Shown here: positions 44,189 to 53,005 of the stretch, one piece after another | Position numbering within the stretch: position 1 is the first letter of the stretch | How the letters are laid out: the number at the start of each line of letters is the position of its first letter | Assembly: GCF_002585305.1 (NCBI RefSeq) | Contig: NZ_NUNF01000052.1 | Coordinates: 1 to 64,000, forward strand | Length of the DNA: 64,000 bases | DNA from: Bacillus sp. AFS037270 | Lineage (GTDB): Bacteria; Bacillota; Bacilli; Bacillales_B; DSM-18226 | Reading direction: 5' to 3' | The notes under the pieces: generated by a model | What the model was told of the DNA's origin: nothing | Database searches by the model: none | Seen by the model: only the letters and a program-made list of their open reading frames with translations | Position numbers and translations under genes: made by a program

Positions 44189-44224
44189 ACACTAAATATT
44201 GTATATCAACTAATATAGTATACT
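44189..44224. promoter_or_regulatory. possible NrdR boxes
   Basis: ACACTAAATATTGTAT (44189-44204) resembles the NrdR palindrome ACACWATATATWGTGT; a weaker copy lies about two helical turns away near 44209-44224, overlapping the promoter. Suggestive only. Confidence 0.35.
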
Positions 44225-44240
44225 ACTTACACTTTTACAA
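44212..44240 (-). promoter_or_regulatory. promoter of the nrdEF transcript
   Basis: The minus strand reads TTGTAA (44240-44235), 17 bp, TATATT (44217-44212), about 65 bp upstream of the riboswitch and 6 bp from the metE stop. Confidence 0.5.
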
Positions 44241-44245
44241 GTATT

Positions 44246-46525
44246 TTATTTTTTCACCACTAGTTTCTCTCTCACTTGCTCCGCAGCCTCAACCATTACT
44301 TCCAATGCAGCAATGGTCTCCTCTAACCCGCGGGTTTTCAAGCCGCAGTCAGGATTAATCCAGAACAACTTTGGTTCAAGGACTTGGAGCGCACGCTCAA
44401 TGTTTCTCGTTAATTCTTCAAGTGCAGGTACTCGAGGACTATGAATATCGTATACTCCCAGACCAATACCTTTATCATAGATATTCTCTTCAAACGCGGA
44501 AAGTAATTCACCATGGCTTCTGGATGTCTCAATTGAAATAACATCCGCATCAAGAGCGTTAATTGCATCGATGATGTCTTCAAAATTCGCATAACACATA
44601 TGGGTATGAATTTGGGTCTCATTTCGCACGGATGTGGTCGAAAGTTTAAAGGCATAAACCGCTGCATTCAAATAGCTTGCCCAGTTTTCACGCTTTAATG
44701 GCAGCCCTTCACGGAGTGCTGGTTCATCCACTTGAATCATGCTAATTCCATTTTCCTCTAGCAATTCTACTTCTTTTCGAAGTGCAAGGGCAATTTGATT
44801 CGCCACCTCAAAGCGCGGAATATCATCGCGGACAAACGACCAGTTTAGAATCGTAATTGGTCCTGTCAACATCCCTTTTACAGGCTTTTCAGTTAACGAC
44901 TGAGCATAGACTGTTTCCTTAACGGTCATTGGGTCTTGGAAGGATACGTCTCCATAAATTAGCGGCGGTTTAACACAACGGGATCCATAAGACTGCACCC
45001 ATCCGTATTTGGTGAATTGAAACCCAGCTAATTTTTCACCAAAGTATTCAACCATATCGGTTCGCTCAAATTCTCCATGAACAAACACATCCAGCCCAAG
45101 TTTTTCTTGGATCTCAATCCATTTTTTAATCTCTGCATTAATATATTTCTCATATTTCGCATCGGTTAACTCACCTTTACGCCACAGTTGACGCTGCTTC
45201 CGGACCTCCTGTGTTTGCGGGAAGCTCCCAATCGTTGTTGTCGGCAAAAGCGGTAATCGGAATGTTGTTTCCTGGATGGCTTGTCGAATGTTAAATGGTA
45301 CATCACGTTCAGCACGAACCGAAGCCAAGTTTTGAATGTCGTTTTGTACTTGTTGATTGTTTCGGAACGTTGATTCATTTAATGCTTTAATCGCTTTTGT
45401 TCTTGAAGCGATTTCTTCTTTGATGGAATCTTTCCCTAGACGAAGTCCTTTTGTTAGAACAACCACTTCATGTAATTTTTCATCCGCAAAGGATAGGGCA
45501 TTTTTTAGCACCTCTTCAAGTGTATCTTCACTCTTCACTGTTACAGGAACATGTAATAAGCTTGATGATGGCTGTACAATGAGGCGATCCTCTGGAACGA
45601 TCTCCGCGATCTCGGAAAGTAATGATAACTTCTCATCAAGATTGGCGCGCCAGATATTACGCCCATCGAGAATCCCCGCCGCAAGCACCTTATCTTCCGG
45701 GAATCCAAACTTCTTCAAGGAAGCCAAATTCTCACCGCGATCATGGATAAAATCCAACCCTATTCCCTGAACAGGTAGTGAAAATATCTTCTCGTAATAA
45801 TCGATGCTATCAAAATAGGTTTGCAGCAAGATGTTTACGTTAGGTGCAGCATCATGCAATTGCTGGTAGACGTCAGCAATTAGTTCTACCTCTTCCCTTG
45901 AGAGCGATGTCGTTAAAATAGGTTCATCGACTTGTACCCAATCAACGCCCTCTGCTTGCAGCTCACGCAAAATTTCAGCATATAATGGAATGAATTGATG
46001 AATGACTGTCTTTAAATTAGTGTACCCTTTTGATAATTTAACAAATGTAACCGGACCTATTATTACTGGCTTTCCTTTAATCCCAAGTTTTTGTTTTGCC
46101 TCTTTATAAAATTGAAGCGGGCGGTTTTCAACAAGAGTCGGAACAGTTTGGTCCAGTTCCGGAACAATATAGTGATAGTTGGTGTTAAACCATTTTGTCA
46201 TTTCTGCTGCTACAGCATCCTTTGTTCCTCTTGCGATTTCAAAATATGTTTCAAGTGAGACTTTACCACCCTTATAGATAAACCGCTTTGGTACAAGCCC
46301 GAACATTACTGCTGTATCAAGGACATGGTCATATAGGCTAAAGTCACCTACAGGAATCAAGTCGATTCCTTGGTCCTTTTGCTTTTGGAGGTGTTTCAGG
46401 CGAATCTCCTCCATTTGTTTTAAAAATGGCTCTTTTTCTAATTTTCCTGTCCAAAACTGTTCCAATGCCTTTTTCCACTCGCGTTTTTCTCCAATTCTCG
46501 GATACCCTAAATTCGAACTTTTCAT
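44246..46525 (-). CDS. metE: cobalamin-independent methionine synthase
   Basis: A 759-residue enzyme moving methyl from 5-methyltetrahydropteroyltri-glutamate to homocysteine. The N-terminal half starts [19 protein letters not shown]; the catalytic zinc ligands are in the C-terminal half (HMCYANF with His and Cys, Glu near [11 protein letters not shown], Cys in NPDCGLKTR). Full length. RBS AAGGGGA before the ATG. The leader holds a cobalamin riboswitch and terminator, so MetE is made when B12 is scarce and a B12-dependent MetH cannot work. Confidence 0.96.
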   Translation of the reverse strand: MKSSNLGYPRIGEKREWKKALEQFWTGKLEKEPFLKQMEEIRLKHLQKQKDQGIDLIPVGDFSLYDHVLDTAVMFGLVPKRFIYKGGKVSLETYFEIARGTKDAVAAEMTKWFNTNYHYIVPELDQTVPTLVENRPLQFYKEAKQKLGIKGKPVIIGPVTFVKLSKGYTNLKTVIHQFIPLYAEILRELQAEGVDWVQVDEPILTTSLSREEVELIADVYQQLHDAAPNVNILLQTYFDSIDYYEKIFSLPVQGIGLDFIHDRGENLASLKKFGFPEDKVLAAGILDGRNIWRANLDEKLSLLSEIAEIVPEDRLIVQPSSSLLHVPVTVKSEDTLEEVLKNALSFADEKLHEVVVLTKGLRLGKDSIKEEIASRTKAIKALNESTFRNNQQVQNDIQNLASVRAERDVPFNIRQAIQETTFRLPLLPTTTIGSFPQTQEVRKQRQLWRKGELTDAKYEKYINAEIKKWIEIQEKLGLDVFVHGEFERTDMVEYFGEKLAGFQFTKYGWVQSYGSRCVKPPLIYGDVSFQDPMTVKETVYAQSLTEKPVKGMLTGPITILNWSFVRDDIPRFEVANQIALALRKEVELLEENGISMIQVDEPALREGLPLKRENWASYLNAAVYAFKLSTTSVRNETQIHTHMCYANFEDIIDAINALDADVISIETSRSHGELLSAFEENIYDKGIGLGVYDIHSPRVPALEELTRNIERALQVLEPKLFWINPDCGLKTRGLEETIAALEVMVEAAEQVREKLVVKK

Positions 46526-46564
46526 TTTCTAGAAACATCCCCTTATATGTTTGTATTTTTGTCC

Positions 46565-46598
46565 CAACAAAAAAATCTCCCTTTCAATGGAAAGAGAG
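46565..46598 (-). terminator. riboswitch-controlled terminator upstream of metE
   Basis: AATCTCCCTTTC and GAAAGAGAGATT form a stem with loop AATG, followed on the minus strand by TTTTTTTGTTGG. Confidence 0.85.
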
Positions 46599-46692
46599 AT
46601 TGATACGCACAGTTAACTGGAATTGAGACCTTTTGGCTTTCTCAACACGTATTCCTCACTCCCCCCTATACACCCGTAGAGTTCAAGCGCAT

Positions 46693-46860
46693 ACAACAGG
46701 CAGGTCTCCTGGCTTAGGTTCATCGCTCCTTACCCCTTCCCATTTCTAACTGAAACAGTGGTTTTTGATAAGTTGCTCACCTTTACAGTGGCGGGACCGC
46801 GCCGGATTTCCACCGGTCTTCCCTTTTAAGCTGTTTAATATTAAACAGCACCTGTTGCAT
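46693..46860 (-). promoter_or_regulatory. cobalamin riboswitch upstream of metE
   Basis: The minus strand shows CAACAGG closing arms (P1), AAAAGGGAAGACCGGTG, GCGGTCCCGCCACTGT, GGGAAGGGGTAAGGAG and the B12 box AGCCAGGAGACCTGCC near 46714-46699. A complete aptamer of the usual layout. Confidence 0.93.
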
Positions 46861-46900
46861 TTCTTATGTAATTTTTACAAACATTTTGAATTTAATAGCC

Positions 46901-46929
46901 ATATTAGCATGTATAACAAAGACTGTCAA
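46901..46929 (-). promoter_or_regulatory. promoter of the metE riboswitch transcript
   Basis: The minus strand reads TTGACA (46929-46924), 17 bp, TAATAT (46906-46901), about 40 bp upstream of the aptamer. Confidence 0.75.
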
Positions 46930-46993
46930 AACCTAATTTTAGGCTTGAAGGAATTTTGAACAGGCAAAACATTTTGTTTTACCTGTTTTATTT

Positions 46994-47158
46994 TTAGTAT
47001 ACAGTGACTGAGGCACGATCTCTAATCTCAAGCGGGTCCTGTGTGTCAGTAGGTTGATTCACTTCCACCATTGGTGCCTTCGATTCATTCTCGGGACTCA
47101 TTTCAGTTGGTTCACCCATATCATTCATGGGTACTGGAAACTTATTTTGTTTCTCCAT
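46994..47158 (-). CDS. small acidic hydrophilic protein
   Basis: A 54-residue Pro/Glu/Met-rich protein starting MEKQNKFPVPMNDMGEP and ending RDRASVTVY, with no hydrophobic segment. The ATG at 47158 follows GGAGGTGAT by 8 nt; the upstream open frame to 47314 is not used. Function unknown. It faces away from the next small gene. Confidence 0.6.
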   Translation of the reverse strand: MEKQNKFPVPMNDMGEPTEMSPENESKAPMVEVNQPTDTQDPLEIRDRASVTVY

Positions 47159-47263
47159 TTTTTTATCACCTCCATCCTTATTATTACGAGAAAATGAAAA
47201 TTTAATGGTTTCTTTAAAATTTGGAAATAGTAAGGTGGAAATAAATAAGTTGGAGGAAAAATC

Positions 47264-47482
47264 ATGGAAGAAAAGAAACCGAATTTCCATAAAGAAACAA
47301 TTAAAAGTTCGCATGAGAATGAACCAGCCTTTAATGTGTATCTAGATGAGTTATTAGTTGCCGAAGTACGTGGGAATGATCCCACTAAATTAACCGTCAT
47401 TCCGATGAGGGAACTGAATGATTATGAAGAGGACAAACTTCATGAGTATATTGAATCAATGGTGTCAGATCAAGAATACTAA
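47264..47482 (+). CDS. small acidic protein of unknown function
   Basis: A 72-residue protein with a central VYLDELLVAEVRG strand-like stretch and an acidic helical end. TTGGAGGAA lies 6 nt before the ATG, and a hairpin terminator follows directly, which supports a real gene. Not recognised. Confidence 0.65.
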   Translation: MEEKKPNFHKETIKSSHENEPAFNVYLDELLVAEVRGNDPTKLTVIPMRELNDYEEDKLHEYIESMVSDQEY

Positions 47483-47487
47483 TGTGA

Positions 47488-47517
47488 AAAGGGCTAACGG
47501 CCATTCGTTAGTCCTTT
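47488..47517 (+). terminator. Rho-independent terminator
   Basis: GGGCTAACG (47491-47499) / CGTTAGTCC (47506-47514), then TTTATTTCT. Confidence 0.75.
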
Positions 47518-47728
47518 ATTTCTATAATGCCTCCACTGTATTACTCTCCTTCTCTGAGTCTTCTTTTCCTGCATTTCCTTCTTTATTTAATTTAGTCCAT
47601 ATTACAAATTTTAGATAAATATAATCTTATTTTACAGCAAATGGGTATTTAACCTCGGTAACTTGTCCAATCCATAGTGCATTTCGGGAATAAACTACTT
47701 AATAGAAAAGGGAAAGGAGTGGAATCAA

Positions 47729-48058
47729 TTGAGAAGAACAAGAGAATTTGATAATCAAGGAAATCAATCTGTATTTAGAGGTTCTGGTAGAAATAACAAT
47801 AACAACAATAACTCCAATGTTAATGTTGAGGTTGATAATGAATTCGATAATGAAGTAAGAAATACTTCAGAATCTGAAGCAGAGGCTGAAGTTCGCAACA
47901 CAGACAGAAATACCAATGTGGCAAGAGCAACTCTTGCTAATTCAGGAAATGCTCGTGTGAATGTTACATTAAACAGCCGCAGTAACGCTCGTGCTAACAC
48001 TGACCAAGAACAAGACAGTGACCAAGAACAAAATACAAATATAGATGTCGAAGACTAG
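47729..48058 (+). CDS. Asn-rich low-complexity protein 1 (possible spore-surface protein)
   Basis: A 109-residue protein with a poly-Asn stretch after residue 20, then alternating charged/Val/Asn sequence (VNVEVDNEFDNEV) and a block NTDRNTNVARAT ... VTLNSRSNAR also found in the next gene. The acidic tail is QEQ/D-rich. TTG start with AAAGGAGTGG. No Cys, no membrane segment. Composition recalls spore coat or exosporium proteins, but no family was recognised. Confidence 0.65.
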   Translation: MRRTREFDNQGNQSVFRGSGRNNNNNNNSNVNVEVDNEFDNEVRNTSESEAEAEVRNTDRNTNVARATLANSGNARVNVTLNSRSNARANTDQEQDSDQEQNTNIDVED

Positions 48059-48092
48059 AAGTAAAAATTAAAAAATTTAGGGGGATTATTAA

Positions 48093-48383
48093 ATGGCAAG
48101 AAGTGAAAGTGGAAGAAACCGCCGTAATAACACAAACACAGATGTGAATGTGGATGTAAACAACGATTTTGAAAATGACGTTCGCAATCGTTCAGAATCA
48201 GAGGCAGAGGCAGATGTACGTAATACTGACAGAAATACAAATGTTGCTAGAGCAACAATCAATAATTCGGGAAATTCTCGCGTAGATATTACACTAAACA
48301 GCAGAAGCAATGCACGTGTAAGATCAGATCAAGATCAAGACAACGAGCAAGATCAAAATACTGATGTAGATGTAGATTTTTAA
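48093..48383 (+). CDS. Asn-rich low-complexity protein 2, paralogue
   Basis: A 96-residue protein sharing with its neighbour the order DVNVDVNNDFENDVRN, NTDRNTNVARAT, NSGNSRVDITLNSRSNAR and a Gln/Asp tail. It lacks the long poly-Asn run. AGGGGG precedes the ATG, 34 bp after gene 1, so the two form a duplicated operon pair. Confidence 0.65.
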   Translation: MARSESGRNRRNNTNTDVNVDVNNDFENDVRNRSESEAEADVRNTDRNTNVARATINNSGNSRVDITLNSRSNARVRSDQDQDNEQDQNTDVDVDF

Positions 48384-48439
48384 TAAACAATGAGGGTGGG
48401 ATATAAGTGTTCCACCCTTAATTAAGATAGGTGGAAATA

Positions 48440-48817
48440 ATGGAAAGATACAGAGATAAGAACCAGTACATCCCTCCTAGTTGGCAAAATTCAAGAAACC
48501 ATAACAACTCCTCCGATTCTCTTGCATTCCAAGAAGATAATGTAAAGATTAAAAGCGAAAACATTAACACAATTGGACAAAGTGGCAATTCTGATGTAGA
48601 TGTGAAAGTCGACGTATTTGTAGATACAACTCCAATTGCATTTGCCATCCTTACTTCCTTACTTGCAACAAACCAAATGACTGTGGAAGAGTTTAATGAA
48701 GCGATAAGGCGTCTTGAAAATCTTACCCAAGGAAGGGATTTAAACGTTTCTTCATTAATACCGAATAATGTTTCAGATGTAAAATTATTCACAAAAAGTA
48801 AAAGAAGAGTGGATTAA
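48440..48817 (+). CDS. third gene of the Asn-rich cluster
   Basis: A 125-residue protein. The N terminus is Asn/Ser/Gln-rich; the middle DVDVKVDVFVDTTP repeats the alternating Val pattern of the two genes before it; the C-terminal half is an ordered helix pair (LLATNQMTVEEFNEAIRRLEN). The ATG at 48440 has AGGTGG upstream. It ends in a strong terminator, closing a three-gene unit. Confidence 0.65.
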   Translation: MERYRDKNQYIPPSWQNSRNHNNSSDSLAFQEDNVKIKSENINTIGQSGNSDVDVKVDVFVDTTPIAFAILTSLLATNQMTVEEFNEAIRRLENLTQGRDLNVSSLIPNNVSDVKLFTKSKRRVD

Positions 48818-48835
48818 TGGTCCACTCTTCTTTTT
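48801..48835 (+). terminator. terminator overlapping the end of the third Asn-rich gene
   Basis: AAGAAGAGTGGA / TCCACTCTTCTT followed by TTTTT. Confidence 0.85.
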
Positions 48836-48939
48836 CAAAAAATTTATAAGAGAATGAGTATTTTTGATATTTTATCTTTACCTCCTTTCTCCCCATTATT
48901 TTCTCGAATCACAGATTAATGATATAAAGAGGGATTGAT

Positions 48940-50517
48940 ATGATAAATAGTTCAATTAACACGTTTGATTTTATTGTTGTTGGAACGGGTCCCGCTGGTG
49001 CAGTGATAGGTAAGACACTCACAGATGATAAAAAAACTTCGGCCCTAGTCTTGGAGGCGGGGGAAAACAATGATAAGGATCAGCCGATAAGTGATTCAAG
49101 ATTTGCGCCTGAACTAGAGGAACAATTTTACCCACAATATTTTTGGCAAGGAGAAGGTATACCTCAACCAGGGGTGGATAATAGATCTTTTGAATGGACA
49201 ACAGGCCGTCTTTCTGGTGGTGGATCATCTATTAATGGAGAACAATATGTTAGACCTACACCATCGGTTTTAAGAGAATGGGAAATGCTTTTAGGGCCAC
49301 TTTGGTCACCTGAACAAGCCATAGAAAACTTTAAACAGTTAGAAAATTTCCATGGGAAAACAAATAGCCCAGAATTTCACGGGTTTAATGGTCGTTTGAA
49401 TATCAGGCAGACACCAAAAATTCCACCTAGTATGACAAAAAAACTGGTTTCAGCTATGGAACAGGCAACTGGTTTTAATAAGATACTAGATTATAATGAC
49501 CCTAGAACCCCAATTGGTCCTTTTACTCGATGGCAGCTATTTCAGAAAAACAATGGACAACGTGAAAGCTCATCCACAGCATTTTTATCTTCCGATTTGA
49601 TGACTCCCGATGGTTTTGGTGTAAATGGTCGTAAATTAAGAGTTTTGTATAAGTCAACTTCACTTCGTATTTTATTTAACGGGCAAACTGCAATTGGAAT
49701 TGAATTTCTTAAAGAAGGAAAAAAGGTAAAAGCCTTTGCCCGTAAAAAAGTAATTATTTCAGCAGGGATTAACAGTGCCCAGCTGTTAATGTTGTCTGGA
49801 ATTGGTCCAGCAAATGACCTTCTTCAAGTTGGCATACCAGTTGTTTTTGATAATCCGAATGTAGGGGAATTTTTGACTAATCACACCTTAAATACTGCTA
49901 CATTTACTGTTAATCAAAAAGATGTCTCTGAGTTGCAAAGAGATCCATTTGCTCTTTATACTGGTGGTGCTTTTTTACCTAATCCACTTAGCGGAATAAA
50001 TGATCGACGCCGTGGTGTGCAATTAATAGGAATCTTTTCAGAAGGAAACTTAACTATTGCTATTTTATTCTTACAGCCTAAAAGTCGGGGAGCCATTAAA
50101 ATACAAAGCAATGATCCATTAAAAATTTTATTAGCAGATGAAGGTTTTCTCGATAACAGGTATGACTTGGAGGCAATTAAAGCAATCTATAAAACTTACA
50201 TTAAAGGTATTGCGGAGAAACTCTCCAGCATAGATCGGAATTATAAGCTTATAAACCCCACACTAGAAATGATTGAAAATGATGATGAACTTGAAGAATT
50301 CATTAAAGAAAACTTCGGTCATAACCACCATCAACAGAGTTCTCTACGGATGGCGCCTTTTAATCGCGGTGGAGTAGTAGATCGGTTTGGTAATGTACAT
50401 GGAGTGGATAATTTAATTGTAGCTGATGCTTCAATTATTCCATTTACCGTTGATGGCAATACATCCGCATCTGCTTACCTAATTGGCTATACAATCGCAA
50501 AACACTTAACTGAATAG
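48940..50517 (+). CDS. GMC-family FAD-dependent oxidoreductase
   Basis: A 525-residue flavoenzyme: N-terminal FAD-binding VVGTGPAGAVIGKTL (residues 13-27), the GMC signature TTGRLSGGGSSINGEQYVRP, and the C-terminal active-site region with His in FGHNHHQQSS and FTVDGNTSASAYLIG. Relatives oxidise alcohols or sugars. Monocistronic, after the Asn-rich cluster; the substrate is not known. Confidence 0.88.
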   Translation: MINSSINTFDFIVVGTGPAGAVIGKTLTDDKKTSALVLEAGENNDKDQPISDSRFAPELEEQFYPQYFWQGEGIPQPGVDNRSFEWTTGRLSGGGSSINGEQYVRPTPSVLREWEMLLGPLWSPEQAIENFKQLENFHGKTNSPEFHGFNGRLNIRQTPKIPPSMTKKLVSAMEQATGFNKILDYNDPRTPIGPFTRWQLFQKNNGQRESSSTAFLSSDLMTPDGFGVNGRKLRVLYKSTSLRILFNGQTAIGIEFLKEGKKVKAFARKKVIISAGINSAQLLMLSGIGPANDLLQVGIPVVFDNPNVGEFLTNHTLNTATFTVNQKDVSELQRDPFALYTGGAFLPNPLSGINDRRRGVQLIGIFSEGNLTIAILFLQPKSRGAIKIQSNDPLKILLADEGFLDNRYDLEAIKAIYKTYIKGIAEKLSSIDRNYKLINPTLEMIENDDELEEFIKENFGHNHHQQSSLRMAPFNRGGVVDRFGNVHGVDNLIVADASIIPFTVDGNTSASAYLIGYTIAKHLTE

Positions 50518-50530
50518 TGTTATAAAATGA

Positions 50531-50575
50531 AAGCCATTTGTGATTTTAATCAAACTAACAAATGGCTTATTTAAT
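50531..50575. terminator. terminator between convergent genes
   Basis: AAGCCATTTGT (50531-50541) / ACAAATGGCTT (50558-50568). Confidence 0.75.
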
Positions 50576-50611
50576 TTCAAAATTTAGGTAATATCGTATG
50601 GTCCTTGTTTT

Positions 50612-51727
50612 CTACACTATTCTTTTTAAATCTAATACGACCTGATCTATTTCGTCTTTTGTCGTGTACCTGCCTAAACTAAAGCGAATCGCCCCCATCC
50701 CAACTTCCTCAGTGACACCCATCTCCTTTAATACCGGTGATAATTCAATGCTTCCGGCATGACAGGCTGAACCAGTCGAGGCAGCTAGACTTGGTATTGC
50801 CGATAACAGGTCTTGACCTATTTTTCTTACAAAACTTACATTCAAGGTATTTGGCAGCCTTTGTTCAGGATGCCCATTCAGGACAATCTGCTCCCCAAAT
50901 GCATCGATTAATTGACTCCAAAAATAGTTAGTCAAATTTTCCAAATCAGGATTACCTTCCTGCTGCTTCGCGAGCTCACAGGCCTTTCCTAATCCTACTG
51001 CAAGTAGTGTATTTTCGGTGCCGGCACGAAGGCCGAACTCATGCCCTGCTCCGTGAATGAGCGGTTCAAGTTCGATTCCGTTTTTAATATAAAGTGCCCC
51101 GATTCCCTTAGGTGCATATAGTTTATGACCGGCAATCGTGAGCAGGTCTACCTTTAGATCATGCACATTGATCGCCACTTTTCCCGCTGATTGGGAAGCA
51201 TCTGTATGAAAAACAATCCCATATCTTTCAGCTATTTCCCCAATCTCTTTGATGGGCTGTAAGGTACCTGTTTCATTATTGGAGTGCATAATCGAAATCA
51301 GGATGGTCTCATCGGTAATCGCCTTTTCGACTTCTTCAGGTAAAACTCTCCCATATTGGTCAACTCCTACGTAAGTCACCTTTGCCCCAACTTGTTCCAA
51401 AAACCTACAAGGATTCATGATCGCAGGATGTTCAATTTTAGAAGTGATGATGTGGCTGCCTTTATGCCGATTTTTAAAATAGAAGCCTTTCAAAGCCAGG
51501 TTATTTGCCTCGCTGCCGCCACTGGTAAAAATGATTTCCCTCGCCGAACTTCCGATTAAATCGGCCACCTGTTCTCTAGCATTATGCAATAACTCTTTTA
51601 CGGGTTTCCCAGACCAATGTAAGGCTGATGGATTACCATAAAAGTCGGTCAGCAGCGGCTGTATTGCATCAACGACTTCAGGTGCCAATGGGGTACTTGC
51701 ATTATAATCTAGATAAATTTTTTCCAT
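50612..51727 (-). CDS. cysteine desulfurase, NifS/IscS family
   Basis: A 371-residue PLP enzyme that takes sulfur from cysteine. N terminus MEKIYLDYNASTP; PLP Lys in TIAGHKLYAPKG; persulfide Cys in STGSACHAGS. The ATG at 51727 with GGAGG upstream is preferred to the frame at 51751. It is the last gene of a run with a class I amidotransferase and a BC1872-type gene. The divergent HesB-like gene nearby makes a role in Fe-S or selenium supply conceivable. Confidence 0.92.
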   Translation of the reverse strand: MEKIYLDYNASTPLAPEVVDAIQPLLTDFYGNPSALHWSGKPVKELLHNAREQVADLIGSSAREIIFTSGGSEANNLALKGFYFKNRHKGSHIITSKIEHPAIMNPCRFLEQVGAKVTYVGVDQYGRVLPEEVEKAITDETILISIMHSNNETGTLQPIKEIGEIAERYGIVFHTDASQSAGKVAINVHDLKVDLLTIAGHKLYAPKGIGALYIKNGIELEPLIHGAGHEFGLRAGTENTLLAVGLGKACELAKQQEGNPDLENLTNYFWSQLIDAFGEQIVLNGHPEQRLPNTLNVSFVRKIGQDLLSAIPSLAASTGSACHAGSIELSPVLKEMGVTEEVGMGAIRFSLGRYTTKDEIDQVVLDLKRIV

Positions 51728-51754
51728 TATCAATTCCTCCGTTCCATCCATTAA

Positions 51755-52480
51755 TCAAACCGTTACTTTCAAACAGCTTTTAATAAATTCTACGAACAAA
51801 TTGTTCATCTGATTATTGGTGTTTGCCATGGATTCTGGATGCCATTGCACTCCCACTGTAAAAGTGCTTGGATAAATGTATTCGACAGCCTCAACAATCC
51901 CGTCAGACGACACAGCTACTACTCGTAAATCTTTGGCCACCTTATTTATTGATTGGTGATGAAGACTATTTACTCTAAGCTGCTCCGTATCCAGTATTTG
52001 AAATAATTTACTATCTTTTTGGATGTTCACCCAATGAGTATCGCGGCTTCTAGTAACCTTTTGCGAGTGTTGAATCGGCTCTTTGACTTGGCTTGGGATA
52101 TCTTGTAGTAACGTTCCTCCTAAGGCCACATTTAAAATTTGAATTCCTCTGCATATGGCGAGCAAGGGAATATTGTTCTCTAACGCGTATTTGGCAATGG
52201 CGATTTCAGCCAAGTCGCGCTCACGTGTAGTGGGACCTAACTGTGGATGTGGATCCTCGCCATAAAAAAGTGGGTCTACATCTTCTCCGCCACTGAGGAT
52301 AATCCCGTCACAAAGCGGCATCGTTTCTATAGCTAGTTCCGCATTTATGTATGGAAGAATGATCGGTATTCCTCCATTAGCGGCGACTGTCTTATGGTAA
52401 TCATGATGAACATAAACACCTTCCATAAATTGATTATGATTTACATATGCCCCTGTAATACCGATAATTGGTTTATTCAT
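51755..52480 (-). CDS. gamma-glutamyl-gamma-aminobutyrate hydrolase-like peptidase
   Basis: A 241-residue class I glutamine amidotransferase-fold peptidase of the PuuD/C26 type. The nucleophile Cys is in AICRGIQILN (about residue 109), the His and Glu in QWHPES near the C terminus, and LSGGEDVDPLFYGE is the family signature. It probably cleaves gamma-glutamyl amides. It lies 28 bp before the desulfurase gene and 22 bp after the BC1872-type gene. Confidence 0.9.
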   Translation of the reverse strand: MNKPIIGITGAYVNHNQFMEGVYVHHDYHKTVAANGGIPIILPYINAELAIETMPLCDGIILSGGEDVDPLFYGEDPHPQLGPTTRERDLAEIAIAKYALENNIPLLAICRGIQILNVALGGTLLQDIPSQVKEPIQHSQKVTRSRDTHWVNIQKDSKLFQILDTEQLRVNSLHHQSINKVAKDLRVVAVSSDGIVEAVEYIYPSTFTVGVQWHPESMANTNNQMNNLFVEFIKSCLKVTV

Positions 52481-52501
52481 GAAAAATTCTCCCCCTTAGT
52501 A

Positions 52502-52810
52502 CTAAAGCCAGCCCTCATCAATGGAGCTATTATCCGCAATGGAAAAGGCTGCGTTTGTAATCGCGTGGGCTAAGGTTTCACCCGTTTCACAAACATCATC
52601 AAAACAAGCCTCGTTTTTCCCATTTGTTTTATAGACAAAGCCTAGCTCTTTTAATCTTTCTACTAAAAGCATAGCATTTTCGAGGTTGTCTTCCGGCTGA
52701 AACTCCGAAACAGGAATGAAGATTTCCTTTTCATAATCATACCATCTGTCCCATCGATTTAGCTTCCAGCCTAGGATTCTACAAGCAAGGATTTCTATTT
52801 TGTTCATCAT
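52502..52810 (-). CDS. BC1872-family protein (phage ABA sandwich domain), second copy
   Basis: A 102-residue paralogue of the protein at 28261-28581; both contain ILGWKLNRWDRWYDYE, FQPE.N...AML.VERL.ELGF and ITNAA near the end. AGGAG precedes the ATG. It heads the transcript with the amidotransferase and desulfurase genes. Function unknown. Confidence 0.8.
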   Translation of the reverse strand: MMNKIEILACRILGWKLNRWDRWYDYEKEIFIPVSEFQPEDNLENAMLLVERLKELGFVYKTNGKNEACFDDVCETGETLAHAITNAAFSIADNSSIDEGWL

Positions 52811-53005
52811 GTGTAATGACTCCTTTATTTACTAAGTTTTATTATTTTACCATTTTCATAGTTTCTCTCCTATAAAAACAGACCCAGTTCCGGCAAAAGC
52901 AAAAAATTTTCACAAAATCGCCACAATAGACTATACTTGGACTTACTAACTTTTTCCGGGTTTTATATAGTTAGGAAAGGGAAAATAAGTATTGAGGTGA
53001 AAAAA

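Noticed and set aside
43800..44195. Two short plus-strand ORFs
   Set aside because: They lie over the repeat array, riboswitch terminator and aptamer of the nrd leader on the opposite strand.
46765..46959. 64-residue plus-strand ORF
   Set aside because: Antisense to the metE cobalamin riboswitch and its promoter.
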